Origin: Microbulbifer agarilyticus
Lineage (GTDB): Bacteria; Pseudomonadota; Gammaproteobacteria; Pseudomonadales; Cellvibrionaceae
Assembly (NCBI RefSeq): GCF_019800665.1
Contig: NZ_JAHVKO010000004.1
Location: 310,001 to 374,000 of the forward strand
Direction of reading: 5' to 3'
Length of the DNA stretch: 64,000 nt
This document shows positions 1 through 8,825 of this stretch, in pieces. Each line of letters opens with the position of its first letter. Positions within the stretch are counted from its first letter, which is position 1. The notes below the pieces were generated by a model. That model worked only from the letters and a program-made list of their open reading frames with translations, was not told the origin of the DNA and did no database searches. Made by a program: the position numbers and the translations under genes.

Positions 1-623
1 ATCTGCTCCAGGTTATGCAGCCGGGTAATATCGCGCACGATTACCAGCGCTTCATCCTGGCCGAAGCGGGTTACTTCCATCTGCAGGGTGCGCGAGTCGT
101 CTCCGGGTGCCGGCAGGGTAATCGGCTGCAGGTCGCCCTGATTGGTGCCGCGCATGCGCTCGTGCATATGCTCGACAAAGCGTGGATCGCGCACAAAGTT
201 GATGATCGGCTGACCGCTGTCGTCGGCCTGCAGGCGCAGCATTTCGCCGGCGACGGGGTTCCACCAGGCCAGGTTGCCGTCATCTTCCAGTGCCACGATG
301 CCCTCGCGCAATGCGCTGGTGCTGTCCTGCACCCGGCGCAGCATGGCGTGTAGCTTTTGCTTTTCCTTGCGGTGGCGACGCTGTATCCGATAGAAGTCGT
401 CGGTGATATCGCCCCATACCCCAAAACTAGTGGGGGCCGGACCACGGCGGCCGTTGGACAGCCAACGGTCGAAGCGATTTTGCTGCCACAGCAGCCAGAT
501 GAGATAGACGGTGAGGCCGGAGCACAATGCCAACCACCAGTGCCCGGTGGCGAAGCCCAGAATGGTGGTGCCCAGGGCTATGATGATAAAACGCGACAAC
601 TCGCCAATACTGCGATCGAGCAT
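1..623 (-). CDS. phoR: Phosphate regulon sensor histidine kinase PhoR (N-terminal part, cut by window edge)
   Basis: Sensor kinase that phosphorylates PhoB when phosphate is scarce; it acts in the inner membrane. Only about 207 N-terminal codons lie here, and the gene runs off the left edge before the kinase core. The protein starts MLDRSIGEL at 623, followed by two hydrophobic segments (about residues 10-45), a charged linker, and a PAS-like domain (EGIVALEDDGNLAWWNP, then VRDPRF) ending near VRDITRLHNLEQ, which leads into the dimerisation helix. This is the usual PhoR layout. It lies about 100 nt downstream of phoB on the same strand, the usual phoBR order. The reading frame stays open upstream to the phoB stop, so a slightly earlier start cannot be excluded. 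Confidence 0.9.
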   Translation of the reverse strand, partial: MLDRSIGELSRFIIIALGTTILGFATGHWWLALCSGLTVYLIWLLWQQNRFDRWLSNGRRGPAPTSFGVWGDITDDFYRIQRRHRKEKQKLHAMLRRVQDSTSALREGIVALEDDGNLAWWNPVAGEMLRLQADDSGQPIINFVRDPRFVEHMHERMRGTNQGDLQPITLPAPGDDSRTLQMEVTRFGQDEALVIVRDITRLHNLEQ

Positions 624-719
624 GAGGTTTTGGCCATCTTGTTGGGGGCGCGTCGAAGTGCGATCCGCCGCGCCGCCGGGCGATAAAGCGGGCCCGCTGG
701 TAAAGTTCGATGGGTGGGA

Positions 720-1424
720 TTATACCCGTTCGACGGTCTGGACTGAAAAGCGATAACCGGTCCCACGCACGGTCTGAATGTAGCGCTCATGGCCATCTAC
801 GGTCAACGCTTTGCGCAGGCGCCGAATGTGCACGTCCACGGTACGCTCTTCCACGTACACGTTGCCGCCCCACACGTGGTCGAGCAGCTGGGTGCGGGTG
901 TAGGCGCGTTCCTGGTGGCTGAGGAAAAAGGTCAGCAGGCGGAATTCCGTCGGCCCCATTTCCACCGGGTTGCCGTTGATGGTGACGCGGTGGCTGATTG
1001 GGTCGAGCACCAGGCCGCCGGCGGTGAGCGGTTCTTCCGGGGCACTGGGGCCGGCGCGGCGCAATACGGCTTTCAGCCGTGCGACCAGCTCGCGGGGGGA
1101 AAAGGGTTTGGTGATGTAGTCGTCGGCGCCCGTCTCCAGGCCCTTGATCTTGTGGTCTTCCTCGCCCTTTGCGGTCAGCATCACGATGGGCAGCGACGCG
1201 GTGAGCTCGTCGCGCTTCAGGCGGCGCGCAAGTTCGACACCGGATACATCCGGCAGCATCCAGTCCAGGAGAATAAGGTCGGGTCTTTCGTCGATGACCA
1301 GAGCGTGGGCCGCCTGCGCGTTCTCTGCTTCCAGGCAGCGGTAATCCGCCATCTCCAGCGCCACGCGCAACATGTCACGTACCGGGGCTTCGTCATCGAC
1401 TATAAGGATCGTCTTGCTGTGCAT
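720..1424 (-). CDS. phoB: Phosphate regulon response regulator PhoB
   Basis: OmpR-family response regulator that activates phosphate-starvation genes after phosphorylation by PhoR. The 234-aa protein has a receiver domain (about residues 1-120; acidic residues in VDDE, the phospho-acceptor Asp in LLDWMLPD, the conserved Lys in [10 protein letters not shown]) and a C-terminal winged helix (about 135-230; [27 protein letters not shown]). The open frame extends about 100 codons further upstream, but that part has no PhoB similarity and contains the Pho box, so the ATG at 1424 ([12 protein letters not shown]) was chosen. It is followed by phoR and preceded by a Pho box, which implies autoregulation. 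Confidence 0.97.
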   Translation of the reverse strand: MHSKTILIVDDEAPVRDMLRVALEMADYRCLEAENAQAAHALVIDERPDLILLDWMLPDVSGVELARRLKRDELTASLPIVMLTAKGEEDHKIKGLETGADDYITKPFSPRELVARLKAVLRRAGPSAPEEPLTAGGLVLDPISHRVTINGNPVEMGPTEFRLLTFFLSHQERAYTRTQLLDHVWGGNVYVEERTVDVHIRRLRKALTVDGHERYIQTVRGTGYRFSVQTVERV

Positions 1425-1568
1425 CTGCCTGCCATACCCTAACTGTGTTTGCTGTCGCTTCGGTGGTGCTTCACAACCTCCGCTGCGGCGCCTCGTGGCG
1501 TCCTGCCTCGTAGACTGTAGCGCCAGCCTCAACTGACTATTGTAGAGTGGCCATTTAACGTCACTTTG

Positions 1569-1586
1569 GTGACAAATATATGACAG
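1569..1586 (-). promoter_or_regulatory. Pho box upstream of phoB
   Basis: On the minus strand this reads CTGTCATATATTTGTCAC, two 7-bp PhoB half-sites (CTGTCAT, TTGTCAC) separated by an A/T-only 4-mer. It is almost identical to the known Pho box consensus. A third, weaker half-site (GTGACGT) follows at 11-bp spacing. It lies about 145 bp upstream of the phoB start and points to positive autoregulation of phoBR by PhoB. Confidence 0.88.
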
Positions 1587-1624
1587 GTGTTCAGGTAGGT
1601 GGAACTTCGAAACAAAGGGAAGCT

Positions 1625-2512
1625 CTAACGCGCGAGATACTGGAAAAATATTCCAGCAAAAAGCGCCATCCCCACAAAGTTGTTGTTCAGAAATGCCTTG
1701 AAGCATGCATCCCGTTGCCGGTCGCGGATCAACCATTGCTGGTAGGCAAACAAGCCAGTCACGATTGCCACGCCGCCGTAGTAAATGGACCCCAAATCCG
1801 CACGCCCACCCAGCATCAGTAACGCCACCACAACCATCGCCTGCAGGCTGGCGGTCATCGCCTTGTCCAGCTCGCCGAACAGGATGGCGGTGGATTTGAC
1901 GCCGATTTGCAGGTCGTCATCTCGGTCCACCATGGCGTAAAAGGTATCGTAGGCCACGGTCCACAGCAGGTTGGCGGTAAACAGCAGCCAGGCCACCGCC
2001 GGCACTTCGCCGGTCACCGCGGCAAACGCCATCGGAATGCCCATGCTGAACGCGGCCCCCAGCACCACCTGCGGCAGGTGTGTATAGCGCTTGGCGAAGG
2101 GGTAACAGAAGGCCAGCGCCAGTGCCGGCAGCGACAGCAAAATGGTGGCGCGGTTGGTGGTCAGCACCAGCAAAAAAGCCACCAGCATCAAGCCGGCGAA
2201 CAGCATCAGTGCGCCCCTGGGGGTGGCGGTACCGGTGGCCAGAGGGCGCTGTTTGGTGCGCTCTACATGCCCGTCGATATTGCGGTCGGCAAAGTCGTTA
2301 ATGGCACAGCCGGCCGCGCGGGTGAGCACGACGCCCAGGGTAAACACCACAAACAGGTGCAGGCCCGGCCAACCCTCGGCGGCGATCCACAGCGCGCACC
2401 AGGTGGGCCACAGCAGCAGCAGTGAACCGATCGGTCGGTCCATGCGCGTCAGCTGCCAATACGGCAGGGCTGCGGGCCAACGCTGTTGGATCTGGTGGCT
2501 GATAGCTTGCAT
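1625..2512 (-). CDS. ubiA: 4-hydroxybenzoate polyprenyltransferase UbiA
   Basis: Integral membrane prenyltransferase that attaches the polyprenyl tail to 4-hydroxybenzoate, the second committed step of ubiquinone synthesis. The 295-aa protein has about eight or nine hydrophobic segments and both Asp-rich motifs of the family: [10 protein letters not shown] (about residues 72-81), followed by a basic stretch ending RPLATG, and [13 protein letters not shown] in the second half. Its N-terminus ([19 protein letters not shown]) is typical of UbiA. The gene follows ubiC on the same strand with a gap of about 44 nt, so the two are probably cotranscribed and work in sequence. Length is normal for the family. 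Confidence 0.97.
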   Translation of the reverse strand: MQAISHQIQQRWPAALPYWQLTRMDRPIGSLLLLWPTWCALWIAAEGWPGLHLFVVFTLGVVLTRAAGCAINDFADRNIDGHVERTKQRPLATGTATPRGALMLFAGLMLVAFLLVLTTNRATILLSLPALALAFCYPFAKRYTHLPQVVLGAAFSMGIPMAFAAVTGEVPAVAWLLFTANLLWTVAYDTFYAMVDRDDDLQIGVKSTAILFGELDKAMTASLQAMVVVALLMLGGRADLGSIYYGGVAIVTGLFAYQQWLIRDRQRDACFKAFLNNNFVGMALFAGIFFQYLAR

Positions 2513-2556
2513 GGTGGCTTCCCGTGTTCGCTGAGTACTTTGAGGCGCTTGAGCGC

Positions 2557-3132
2557 TTATGCCATCGGCGGTGTATGGGGATTGAAACCGCTCAGGAAGG
2601 TCTCTGCAACCAGCAGCGGTTTATCCTGTAGCCAGAAGGTGGAGCGGCGTCCCCAGGCGTGGGGTGCACTGTCGCTCAGCTCTGCTCGCGCGCAGTGCGG
2701 ATTACGCTCGAGCCGGTTGAGCACAATAGGCCCGCGGCGGATGTCCGGCTGGCTGAACAGCAGTTCGCCGAGGGGGCGGTTGTCGAGGCCGCGCAGATAG
2801 CGGGATTTACCGGTGAGGGTGCGCTCGGGCAGCACGCTGCGGGCGTAGACCCAGGGCTGTTCACTGTTGCCATACAGCAGCACCTCGCGCACCAGCGCGC
2901 GGCTGCGGTCTTTCAGGTTGAGCGCGCGGCGCTCCTCGGGCCGGGGTGTTTGCCAGCCCTGATTGAGTATCTGTACGCGGAAGGTGCCCTCGCCCAGACG
3001 CTTGAGGGCGGCGGTCAGCGAACCCGGGTGCAGCAGCCAGGGCAGCAGCCGCTCCGGTGGTGTCTGGCCGTGGAGGCTTTCCAGAGGTTGAGGGTGCCAA
3101 TCGCCGATGGCCTCAAAGGGGGAGTGGTACAA
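2557..3132 (-). CDS. ubiC: Chorismate pyruvate-lyase UbiC
   Basis: Cytoplasmic enzyme that splits chorismate into 4-hydroxybenzoate and pyruvate, feeding UbiA. The 191-aa protein carries the family's key Arg in [10 protein letters not shown] (the product-binding region), a second conserved stretch RSVLPERTL, and the C-terminal catalytic Glu region in LLVAETFL. Length is close to that of other UbiC proteins of this type. It is first in the ubiC-ubiA pair and divergent from the symporter gene that begins at 3360. The start at 3132 is the only good Met ahead of the conserved N-terminal WHP region. Confidence 0.93.
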   Translation of the reverse strand: MYHSPFEAIGDWHPQPLESLHGQTPPERLLPWLLHPGSLTAALKRLGEGTFRVQILNQGWQTPRPEERRALNLKDRSRALVREVLLYGNSEQPWVYARSVLPERTLTGKSRYLRGLDNRPLGELLFSQPDIRRGPIVLNRLERNPHCARAELSDSAPHAWGRRSTFWLQDKPLLVAETFLSGFNPHTPPMA

Positions 3133-3359
3133 CGCTGACTCCGCGCAAGCTTGTGGTGGTTAGATCAACCCGCATTGTACCCGAGCGCGCCACCAGGGGA
3201 ACGCGCTTTGCCCACAGGGAGTGAGGCCGATATAGTGGCGCATTCGCTGGCAGTTGCCGGATGCTGGCGATACGGGCGCTGCGCCTGTGTCGATGCCATT
3301 ATCTACAATGCACAAAATAATGAATTGCCACTGCAAGGTGCGCATAAACGGGAAGGACC

Positions 3360-4670
3360 ATGGGGCTTACCAAAAAAATCGTACTGGCCATGATCGCGGG
3401 TATCGGACTCGGCCTGCTGTTCAACGTACTCAATTCCAGCCAGGTTCTGGGTGAGGCGGTCACCTCCTTTATCAATAACTACCTCACCAATGGCCTGTTC
3501 GACATCGTCGGTCGCATCTTCATCGCCTCGCTGAAACTGATGGTGGTTCCGCTGGTACTCGTCTCCCTGATTTGTGGCGCCTGTGCCCTGTCGGAAGGTA
3601 GCCGCGTTGGCGTGCTGGCGGGCAAGACTCTGGCCCTGTACATGGTGACCACCGCGGTGGCGATTTCCCTGGCATTGATGCTGGCGCTGGTGATTCAACC
3701 GGGCGCGGGTATGGAACACCTGGCGGGCAATGCACAGTTCGAGGCAAAGCAGTCTCCGCCGCTGTCGGATGTACTGGTCAATATTTTCCCCACCAACCCG
3801 GTGCAGGCGATGGCCGAAGGGAATATGTTGCAGATCATCGTGTTTGCGCTGTTGCTGGGTTATGCGATTTCCCGCAGTGGCAAGCCGGGCCAGCGGGTAG
3901 CGGCCTTCTTTAATGACCTGAACGATGTCATTTTGCGCATGGTGGGCGTGCTGATGGCGTTTGCGCCTTACGGTGTGTTTGCCCTGCTGGCGAACAAGAT
4001 TGCCCTGCTCGGCCTGGATGCGATCCCCACCCTGGCGAAATATTTCAGCGTGGTGCTGTTGGCACTGATGGTGCACGCGCTCGGGGTATACCCGCTGCTG
4101 CTGAAACTGCTGTCGGGTCTGAACCCGGTACAGCTGCTGAAAAAAATGCGCCCGGCAATGGCTTTTGCCTTCAGTACCGCCTCGTCTGCAGCGACCATCC
4201 CGGTCACCCTGCAGACGGTGGAGAAGCGCCTGGGTGTGGATAACAAGGTGGCCTCGTTCACCGTGCCGCTGGGTGCGACCATCAATATGGATGGCACCGC
4301 GATCATGCAGGGTGTGGCCACGGTATTTATTTCCCAGCTGTATGGCATTGAGATTGGCCTGATGGGTTACCTGACGGTAATTCTGACCGCGACACTCGCG
4401 TCAGTTGGCACCGCCGGTGTGCCGGGTGTCGGCCTCATCATGCTGGCGATGGTACTCGGCCAGGTTGGTCTGCCGGTCGAAGGTATTGCCATCGTGATGG
4501 GTGTGGACCGCCTGCTGGATATGGTGCGCACCGCGGTAAATATTACCGGCGATGCGGTGGTGAGTACCGTGGTTGCGAAAAGCGAAGGGGCTCTGGATGT
4601 CAGTACCTTCAATGACGAGAACTACAACAGCGTTGTGGATCACCAGGACGGCCGCTCAACGATTGCCTGA
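3360..4670 (+). CDS. Dicarboxylate/amino acid:cation symporter (DAACS family)
   Basis: Inner-membrane sodium- or proton-coupled symporter of the SDF/DAACS family, which takes up glutamate, aspartate or C4-dicarboxylates. The 436-aa protein has the family hallmarks: multiple membrane segments, the serine-rich re-entrant loop FSTASSAATIPVT (about residues 270-282), and the substrate/cation motif GATINMDGTAIMQG (about 309-322). The start ATG is preceded by GGAAGGA. The gene stands alone between divergent ubiC and a convergent secreted-protein gene, and a strong terminator lies about 60 bp downstream. The exact substrate cannot be told from sequence. Confidence 0.92.
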   Translation: MGLTKKIVLAMIAGIGLGLLFNVLNSSQVLGEAVTSFINNYLTNGLFDIVGRIFIASLKLMVVPLVLVSLICGACALSEGSRVGVLAGKTLALYMVTTAVAISLALMLALVIQPGAGMEHLAGNAQFEAKQSPPLSDVLVNIFPTNPVQAMAEGNMLQIIVFALLLGYAISRSGKPGQRVAAFFNDLNDVILRMVGVLMAFAPYGVFALLANKIALLGLDAIPTLAKYFSVVLLALMVHALGVYPLLLKLLSGLNPVQLLKKMRPAMAFAFSTASSAATIPVTLQTVEKRLGVDNKVASFTVPLGATINMDGTAIMQGVATVFISQLYGIEIGLMGYLTVILTATLASVGTAGVPGVGLIMLAMVLGQVGLPVEGIAIVMGVDRLLDMVRTAVNITGDAVVSTVVAKSEGALDVSTFNDENYNSVVDHQDGRSTIA

Positions 4671-4717
4671 GGTACCTGAGCGAAAAGGTATCTGAGCCAA
4701 GAGGTATCTGAGCTCAA
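4670..4717. repeat. Three imperfect 16-bp tandem repeats
   Basis: Three copies of a 16-bp unit (AGGTACCTGAGCGAAA, AGGTATCTGAGCCAAG, AGGTATCTGAGCTCAA) begin on the last base of the symporter stop codon and end just before the terminator. The core AGGTAYCTGAGC is kept in every copy. The repeats lie in the 3' untranslated region and probably arose by slippage. No function is evident. Confidence 0.8.
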
Positions 4718-4727
4718 TTGAACCAAT

Positions 4728-4765
4728 AAAAAAGGGCGAGGCGCATAGGCACCTCGCCCTTTTTT
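4728..4765. terminator. Bidirectional intrinsic terminator
   Basis: The arms GGGCGAGG (4734-4741) and CCTCGCCC (4752-4759) form a GC-rich stem, flanked by six A on the left and six T on the right, so it can work on both strands. It lies between the convergent symporter gene (ends 4670) and the secreted-protein gene on the minus strand (ends 4781). Confidence 0.9.
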
Positions 4766-4780
4766 GTGTCCTGCCGGCGA

Positions 4781-5470
4781 TTAAGCGGAGACTAAATCGC
4801 GCAGTGCATCTGCTTCCAGGTGATCTTCCATACGCTCCACCAGCTCTTCAACCATTTCGCTGAGGGCATCTTCAATGGCTTCCTGGGTATTGTCTTCAGC
4901 GTCGCGACCGTCGAGGTAACTGCGCACCCGATATTTTTCCGTGATTTTCAGTTTGCCAATATCGATGCGTTGTTCGCGCAGTGTGTTGCCGTTGCGCCCG
5001 GCGAGCGTGAAGCGGAACTCGCCGCTCAAGGCGACGTGCCCTTTTTCGGTATCGTGGTTCTTCCCGGGCTTCATGCTGTTCAGGTGCTTGATCACTTTGA
5101 TCTGGATATTGTTTTCCAGGTTCAGCAGACCATGTTCCTTTACCAGCGGCACTTCCTCATCTTCCAGGTATTCGTATAACACCCGGGCAAACTCGCTGTG
5201 GATATGTTGGGTGTAGCTGCGCACCGCCTTTTGCTTGAGCTCGGCGAGCCCGCCACCGTTGCCGGCCATCGCCAACATCAACTGCATATCCCCGGACACG
5301 GGCATGGGTACGTCGATTTCGATTTTGCCGGGGGTAATGACGAGGCTTGGGATATGGTCGCTGCCGCCCCAGAAACTTTGCTGGGCGATGGCTTGGCCAA
5401 CGGTGATTGTGGATAGTGCAAGGCTGCACAGGCCCGCGGCCAACAGCCGGCGGATTCCTAGGTTTCTCAT
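4781..5470 (-). CDS. Secreted protein of unknown function, paralogue A
   Basis: I do not recognise the family. The 229-aa protein has a clear signal peptide (basic start, hydrophobic core, AQA-type cleavage near residue 29), so it should be exported. The mature part is rich in charged residues and has no membrane segment or known catalytic motif. It is a diverged copy of the next gene upstream on the same strand (5726-6436): both share an NGGG motif near residue 70, a [18 protein letters not shown] stretch, an AEDNTQE/NEDNTGE motif, and a C-terminal amphipathic helix ending LEADALRDL or LEADALLEL. The start is supported by GGGAG about 8 nt upstream of the ATG. The regular Lys/Glu-rich C-terminus suggests helical or coiled structure. 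Confidence 0.8.
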   Translation of the reverse strand: MRNLGIRRLLAAGLCSLALSTITVGQAIAQQSFWGGSDHIPSLVITPGKIEIDVPMPVSGDMQLMLAMAGNGGGLAELKQKAVRSYTQHIHSEFARVLYEYLEDEEVPLVKEHGLLNLENNIQIKVIKHLNSMKPGKNHDTEKGHVALSGEFRFTLAGRNGNTLREQRIDIGKLKITEKYRVRSYLDGRDAEDNTQEAIEDALSEMVEELVERMEDHLEADALRDLVSA

Positions 5471-5725
5471 ACATCGCTCCCTGTTTTATTTTTATACGGG
5501 GATGGTGTTTTTTATGTACGTCGTGGCGAATGATTTCGCTCTAGTTAAGTTGGACGTCTGTTCCAAGCTGCCACTTATTGCAGGCAAACGCAAAAAAATT
5601 TCGTGACTCAGGCGTCACCTTTGTTCTGGGCTGTGAGGTGGGTCGCAGCGGGGGCGAAATAAATCGGATATGTGCTGAGAGCGGGGAGGAGAGGTTGCAC
5701 CGCCCCGGGAGGCGGTGGCAGAAAC

Positions 5726-6436
5726 TTAATTGCGGCCGGTAAGTTCGAGCAGTGCGTCTGCTTCGAGGTCGTCTTCGATGCGGTCGAGGATGCGTTTCAC
5801 CAGCTGGTCTGCCATGCGCTGCAGCTGTTCGCCGGTGTTGTCTTCGTTATCGTCGCCGTACAGGGATGTCTTGATCTGATACTTGCCCTTCAGTCCCAAG
5901 TTGGCGATATCCAGGCGTTTTTCTCTCAGCACCCGCTCGCCCGGTGCCTGCAGGCGCAGCAGATAGTCACCGCTGGCACTGAGGTTGCCGCGTTCGATTT
6001 CGATGTCACCCTTGGTTTTGAGGCCACTCAGCTGCTTGACCACGGAAATATCCACGAAGTTAAACAGGATCAGTGAGTGGTTATCGCTGCGCAGGGGTAT
6101 TTCTTCGTCGGCAAAGAATTCACGCAGGGCACTGTCCAGGCGCGTGCGCAGATAATCGCTGAACTCGCGGCTGGCCGTTTCCTTGGCTGCGGAAACCCCG
6201 CCACCGTTGGTGGCCTGTGCCAGCAGACTTTCGAAATCATTGCCTTGCAGCGGTGTGGGTACCTCTGCGGCGACTTCTATGTTGGCGAGAGTGAGGTGCA
6301 GTGCCGACTGCTCCTGTGCCTGCGCCAGGACCGCAAATAAGCTTGTGCACAGCAGTATGCCGAGGCGGGTAAGAAGTTTTACATTGCCACGGGGCTGGTT
6401 TAAGGCTGCGCTGTTAAACATTTTGCGCTGACTCAT
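5726..6436 (-). CDS. Secreted protein of unknown function, paralogue B
   Basis: No known family is recognised. The 236-aa product starts with a long N-region followed by a hydrophobic core ([20 protein letters not shown]) typical of a signal peptide, with cleavage near residue 40. The mature chain aligns along its length with paralogue A (4781-5470), including [20 protein letters not shown] and the terminal LEADALLEL. The two genes are tandem, codirectional and separated by about 255 nt, which suggests local duplication with separate promoters. The start at 6436 is supported by AGGAG about 10 nt upstream. The roles of both are unknown; an envelope or periplasmic location is inferred only from the signal peptide. 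Confidence 0.8.
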   Translation of the reverse strand: MSQRKMFNSAALNQPRGNVKLLTRLGILLCTSLFAVLAQAQEQSALHLTLANIEVAAEVPTPLQGNDFESLLAQATNGGGVSAAKETASREFSDYLRTRLDSALREFFADEEIPLRSDNHSLILFNFVDISVVKQLSGLKTKGDIEIERGNLSASGDYLLRLQAPGERVLREKRLDIANLGLKGKYQIKTSLYGDDNEDNTGEQLQRMADQLVKRILDRIEDDLEADALLELTGRN

Positions 6437-6616
6437 TCAGCTGACTCCTGCACCTGATTCTTTCAGGTGTTCGCTATGCAAATGTGTGTGCCGCGGGTGC
6501 AGTGCCTGCGGGCTCTTATGTGATAAAAGGGGCGGTTGCGCGGTGTCGGCAAAACGCCCTATCAATGAGGCTGCCACCACACGTGAGCGAGTGCAAAAAT
6601 ATTAGTGACCCGAAGT

Positions 6617-6628
6617 GACCAATTGGTC
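6617..6628. promoter_or_regulatory. Palindrome GACCAATTGGTC upstream of paralogue B
   Basis: A perfect 12-bp palindrome in the 283-bp gap between the secreted-protein gene (start 6436) and the 3' end of recG (6720). It lies about 180 bp upstream of the secreted gene. It may be an operator, but no regulator can be named. I see nothing else definite in this gap. Confidence 0.35.
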
Positions 6629-6719
6629 TTGGCAATAACGTGGTGCAGTGAAAACTGTGGGGTGCTTGGCAAAAATAAGCGCCAATGGCATGGGGTTGGG
6701 GTGAGCAGGGACTGAGAAC

Positions 6720-8825
6720 TCAGGCTTCGGCAAAGCGCGGTTTATTGTGCAGCCAGCGCCTTACCAGCGCGGTGCGCGCCTCTTCGCTTAACTGTGGAGC
6801 GGCGGCAATTTTCTGTACCTGCGGCAACAGGTGGGCATCTCGCTGCAGGTCGGCAATGCGGTGCTGGATCTCGCCGGTCTGGCGGGTGCCGAGGATCTCC
6901 CCGGGGCCGCGCAAGCGCAGGTCCTCCTCGGCGATGGCGAAGCCATCCGAGTGACTGCGCAGAGCCTGCAGGCGTGCGCGGCCGTTGGCGGATAATGGGG
7001 TTGAATACATCAATACGCAGTGGCTGGCGATACTGCCCCGCCCCACCCGGCCCCGCAACTGGTGCAGCTGGGCGAGCCCCAGGCGCTCGGGGTTTTCGAT
7101 AATCATCAGGCTGGCATTGGGCACATCCACGCCCACCTCGATTACCGTGGTTGCCACCAGCAAATCCACTTCGCCGGCCTTGAACGCCTTCATCACCAGC
7201 TCCTTGGCTTCCGGCTTCATGCGTCCGTGCACCAGCGCCACGCGCACCCCATCCAAGGTGTCCGCCAGTTCCTCGGCGGTGGATTCCGCGGCCTGGGCCT
7301 GCAGAGTTTCGGATTCTTCAATCAGGGTGCATACCCAGTAGGCCTGGCGGCCCTCGCGCACGGCGCCCTGTACGCGCTCCATCACATCAAAGCGGCGCTC
7401 ATTGGAAATGGCCACGGTATTGATTGGCTGCCGTCCGGGCGGCAGCTCGTTGATTACCGAGCAGTCCAGGTCGGCAAACGCGGACATGGCCAGGGTGCGG
7501 GGAATCGGGGTGGCGGTCATGATCAGCTGGTGGGGCTGGGTACGGGTCTCGCCCTCGACCGCGCCTTTTTCGCGCAACTGCAGGCGCTGGCGCACACCGA
7601 AGCGGTGCTGTTCGTCGATGATCACCAGCGCCAGGCGGTGGAACTCCACACCTTCCTGAAACAGCGCGTGGGTGCCGACGATCAACTGTGCATCGCCATT
7701 TTCGATCGCCGCCAGTTGCGCGCGTTTTTCTGCGGCTTTCATGCTGCCGGTGAGCCAGCCCACGGTAATACCCAGAGGCTCCAGCCAGCCGCTGAAGTTG
7801 ATGCGGTGTTGCTCGGCGAGGATTTCCGTGGGCGCCATCACCACACACTGGTGGCCGGCGCCGATTGCCTGCAGTGCCGCGCGCGCGGCCACCAGCGTCT
7901 TGCCGGCGCCGACGTCGCCCTGCAGCAGGCGCATCATGGGGGTGGCGGTGGCGAGGTCGTCGGCGATTTCCCTGCCCACCCGCTGCTGTGCATTGGTGGG
8001 GGAAAACGGCAGACGTGAGAGAAAATCCCGCTCCAGTGCGGTATTGAGCGCGAGCGGTGGTGCGGCAACCTGGGCGCCGTTGCGGCGCAGTTCCAGCAGG
8101 CTCAGGTGGTGGGCGAGCAGCTCCTCCAGCGCCAGCCGTTGCTGTGCCGGGTGCTGGCCTTCCGCCAATTGCGCAAGGTCGGCATCTGCCGGTGGCTGGT
8201 GCAGATACATCAGCGCGCCGGCCAGCGGCAGCTGCATTTCTTGCGGCAACAGCTGGGCCGGCAGCAGTTCGCTGACATTGCCCTGGGCCAGCCAGTCCAG
8301 GCCCTGGCCGATCAGTGCGCGCAGGCGCCCCTGCCCCAGCCCTTCGGTCAGCGGGTAAACCGGGGTCAGGGTTTCCGCATTGGGTGAAGTGGTTTCGCCG
8401 AGCACCTCGGTTTCCGGGTGATACAGCTCGATGCCGGCGCTACCGCGCCGCGCTTCGCCGTAGCAGCGCACCCGCGTGCCCGCCGCCAGGCGGTTTTTTT
8501 GTGCCGCGGTGAAGTGGAAGAAGCGCAGGGTGACGCTGCCGGTGGTGTCCTGAATGCGCACCGCGAGGCTGCGGCGGCGCCCAAAAATAACGTCCGCTGC
8601 GCGCACTTCACCCTCGATAACCGCGTCCATGCCCGGGCGCAGCCCCGCCAGCGGTACAACTCGAGTGCGGTCCTGGTAGCGCGCCGGCAGGTGGAATAAC
8701 AGATCCTGCAGGGAACTGATGTGCAGTTTGGCGAGGGTTTCCGCAAGTTTGGCGCCGACACCCTTGAGCGCGGTGACGGGAATTTCTGCCAGGGGTTTTT
8801 GCGGAGGATTCTGCGGCTGGCTCAC
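6720..8825 (-). CDS. recG: ATP-dependent DNA helicase RecG
   Basis: Branch-migration helicase that remodels stalled forks and recombination intermediates. The 701-aa protein has the N-terminal helix-hairpin-helix/wedge region (VTALKGVGAKLAETL, then FHLPARYQDRT) and helicase motifs Walker A GDVGAGKT, IIDEQHRFGV, MTATPIPRT, VEVGVDVPNA and QLRGRVGRG, which cover both RecA-like domains and the RecG C-terminus. A longer frame is open to 8903, but a GTG at 8825 overlaps the oxyR stop codon by four bases (GTGA) and gives a protein close in length to E. coli RecG, so it is preferred. Translation is then probably coupled to oxyR. Confidence 0.95.
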   Translation of the reverse strand: MSQPQNPPQKPLAEIPVTALKGVGAKLAETLAKLHISSLQDLLFHLPARYQDRTRVVPLAGLRPGMDAVIEGEVRAADVIFGRRRSLAVRIQDTTGSVTLRFFHFTAAQKNRLAAGTRVRCYGEARRGSAGIELYHPETEVLGETTSPNAETLTPVYPLTEGLGQGRLRALIGQGLDWLAQGNVSELLPAQLLPQEMQLPLAGALMYLHQPPADADLAQLAEGQHPAQQRLALEELLAHHLSLLELRRNGAQVAAPPLALNTALERDFLSRLPFSPTNAQQRVGREIADDLATATPMMRLLQGDVGAGKTLVAARAALQAIGAGHQCVVMAPTEILAEQHRINFSGWLEPLGITVGWLTGSMKAAEKRAQLAAIENGDAQLIVGTHALFQEGVEFHRLALVIIDEQHRFGVRQRLQLREKGAVEGETRTQPHQLIMTATPIPRTLAMSAFADLDCSVINELPPGRQPINTVAISNERRFDVMERVQGAVREGRQAYWVCTLIEESETLQAQAAESTAEELADTLDGVRVALVHGRMKPEAKELVMKAFKAGEVDLLVATTVIEVGVDVPNASLMIIENPERLGLAQLHQLRGRVGRGSIASHCVLMYSTPLSANGRARLQALRSHSDGFAIAEEDLRLRGPGEILGTRQTGEIQHRIADLQRDAHLLPQVQKIAAAPQLSEEARTALVRRWLHNKPRFAEA

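Noticed and set aside
1425-1736. N-terminal extension of PhoB
   Set aside because: The frame is open, but it would run through the Pho box and has no PhoB similarity; the conserved receiver domain starts right after the ATG at 1424.
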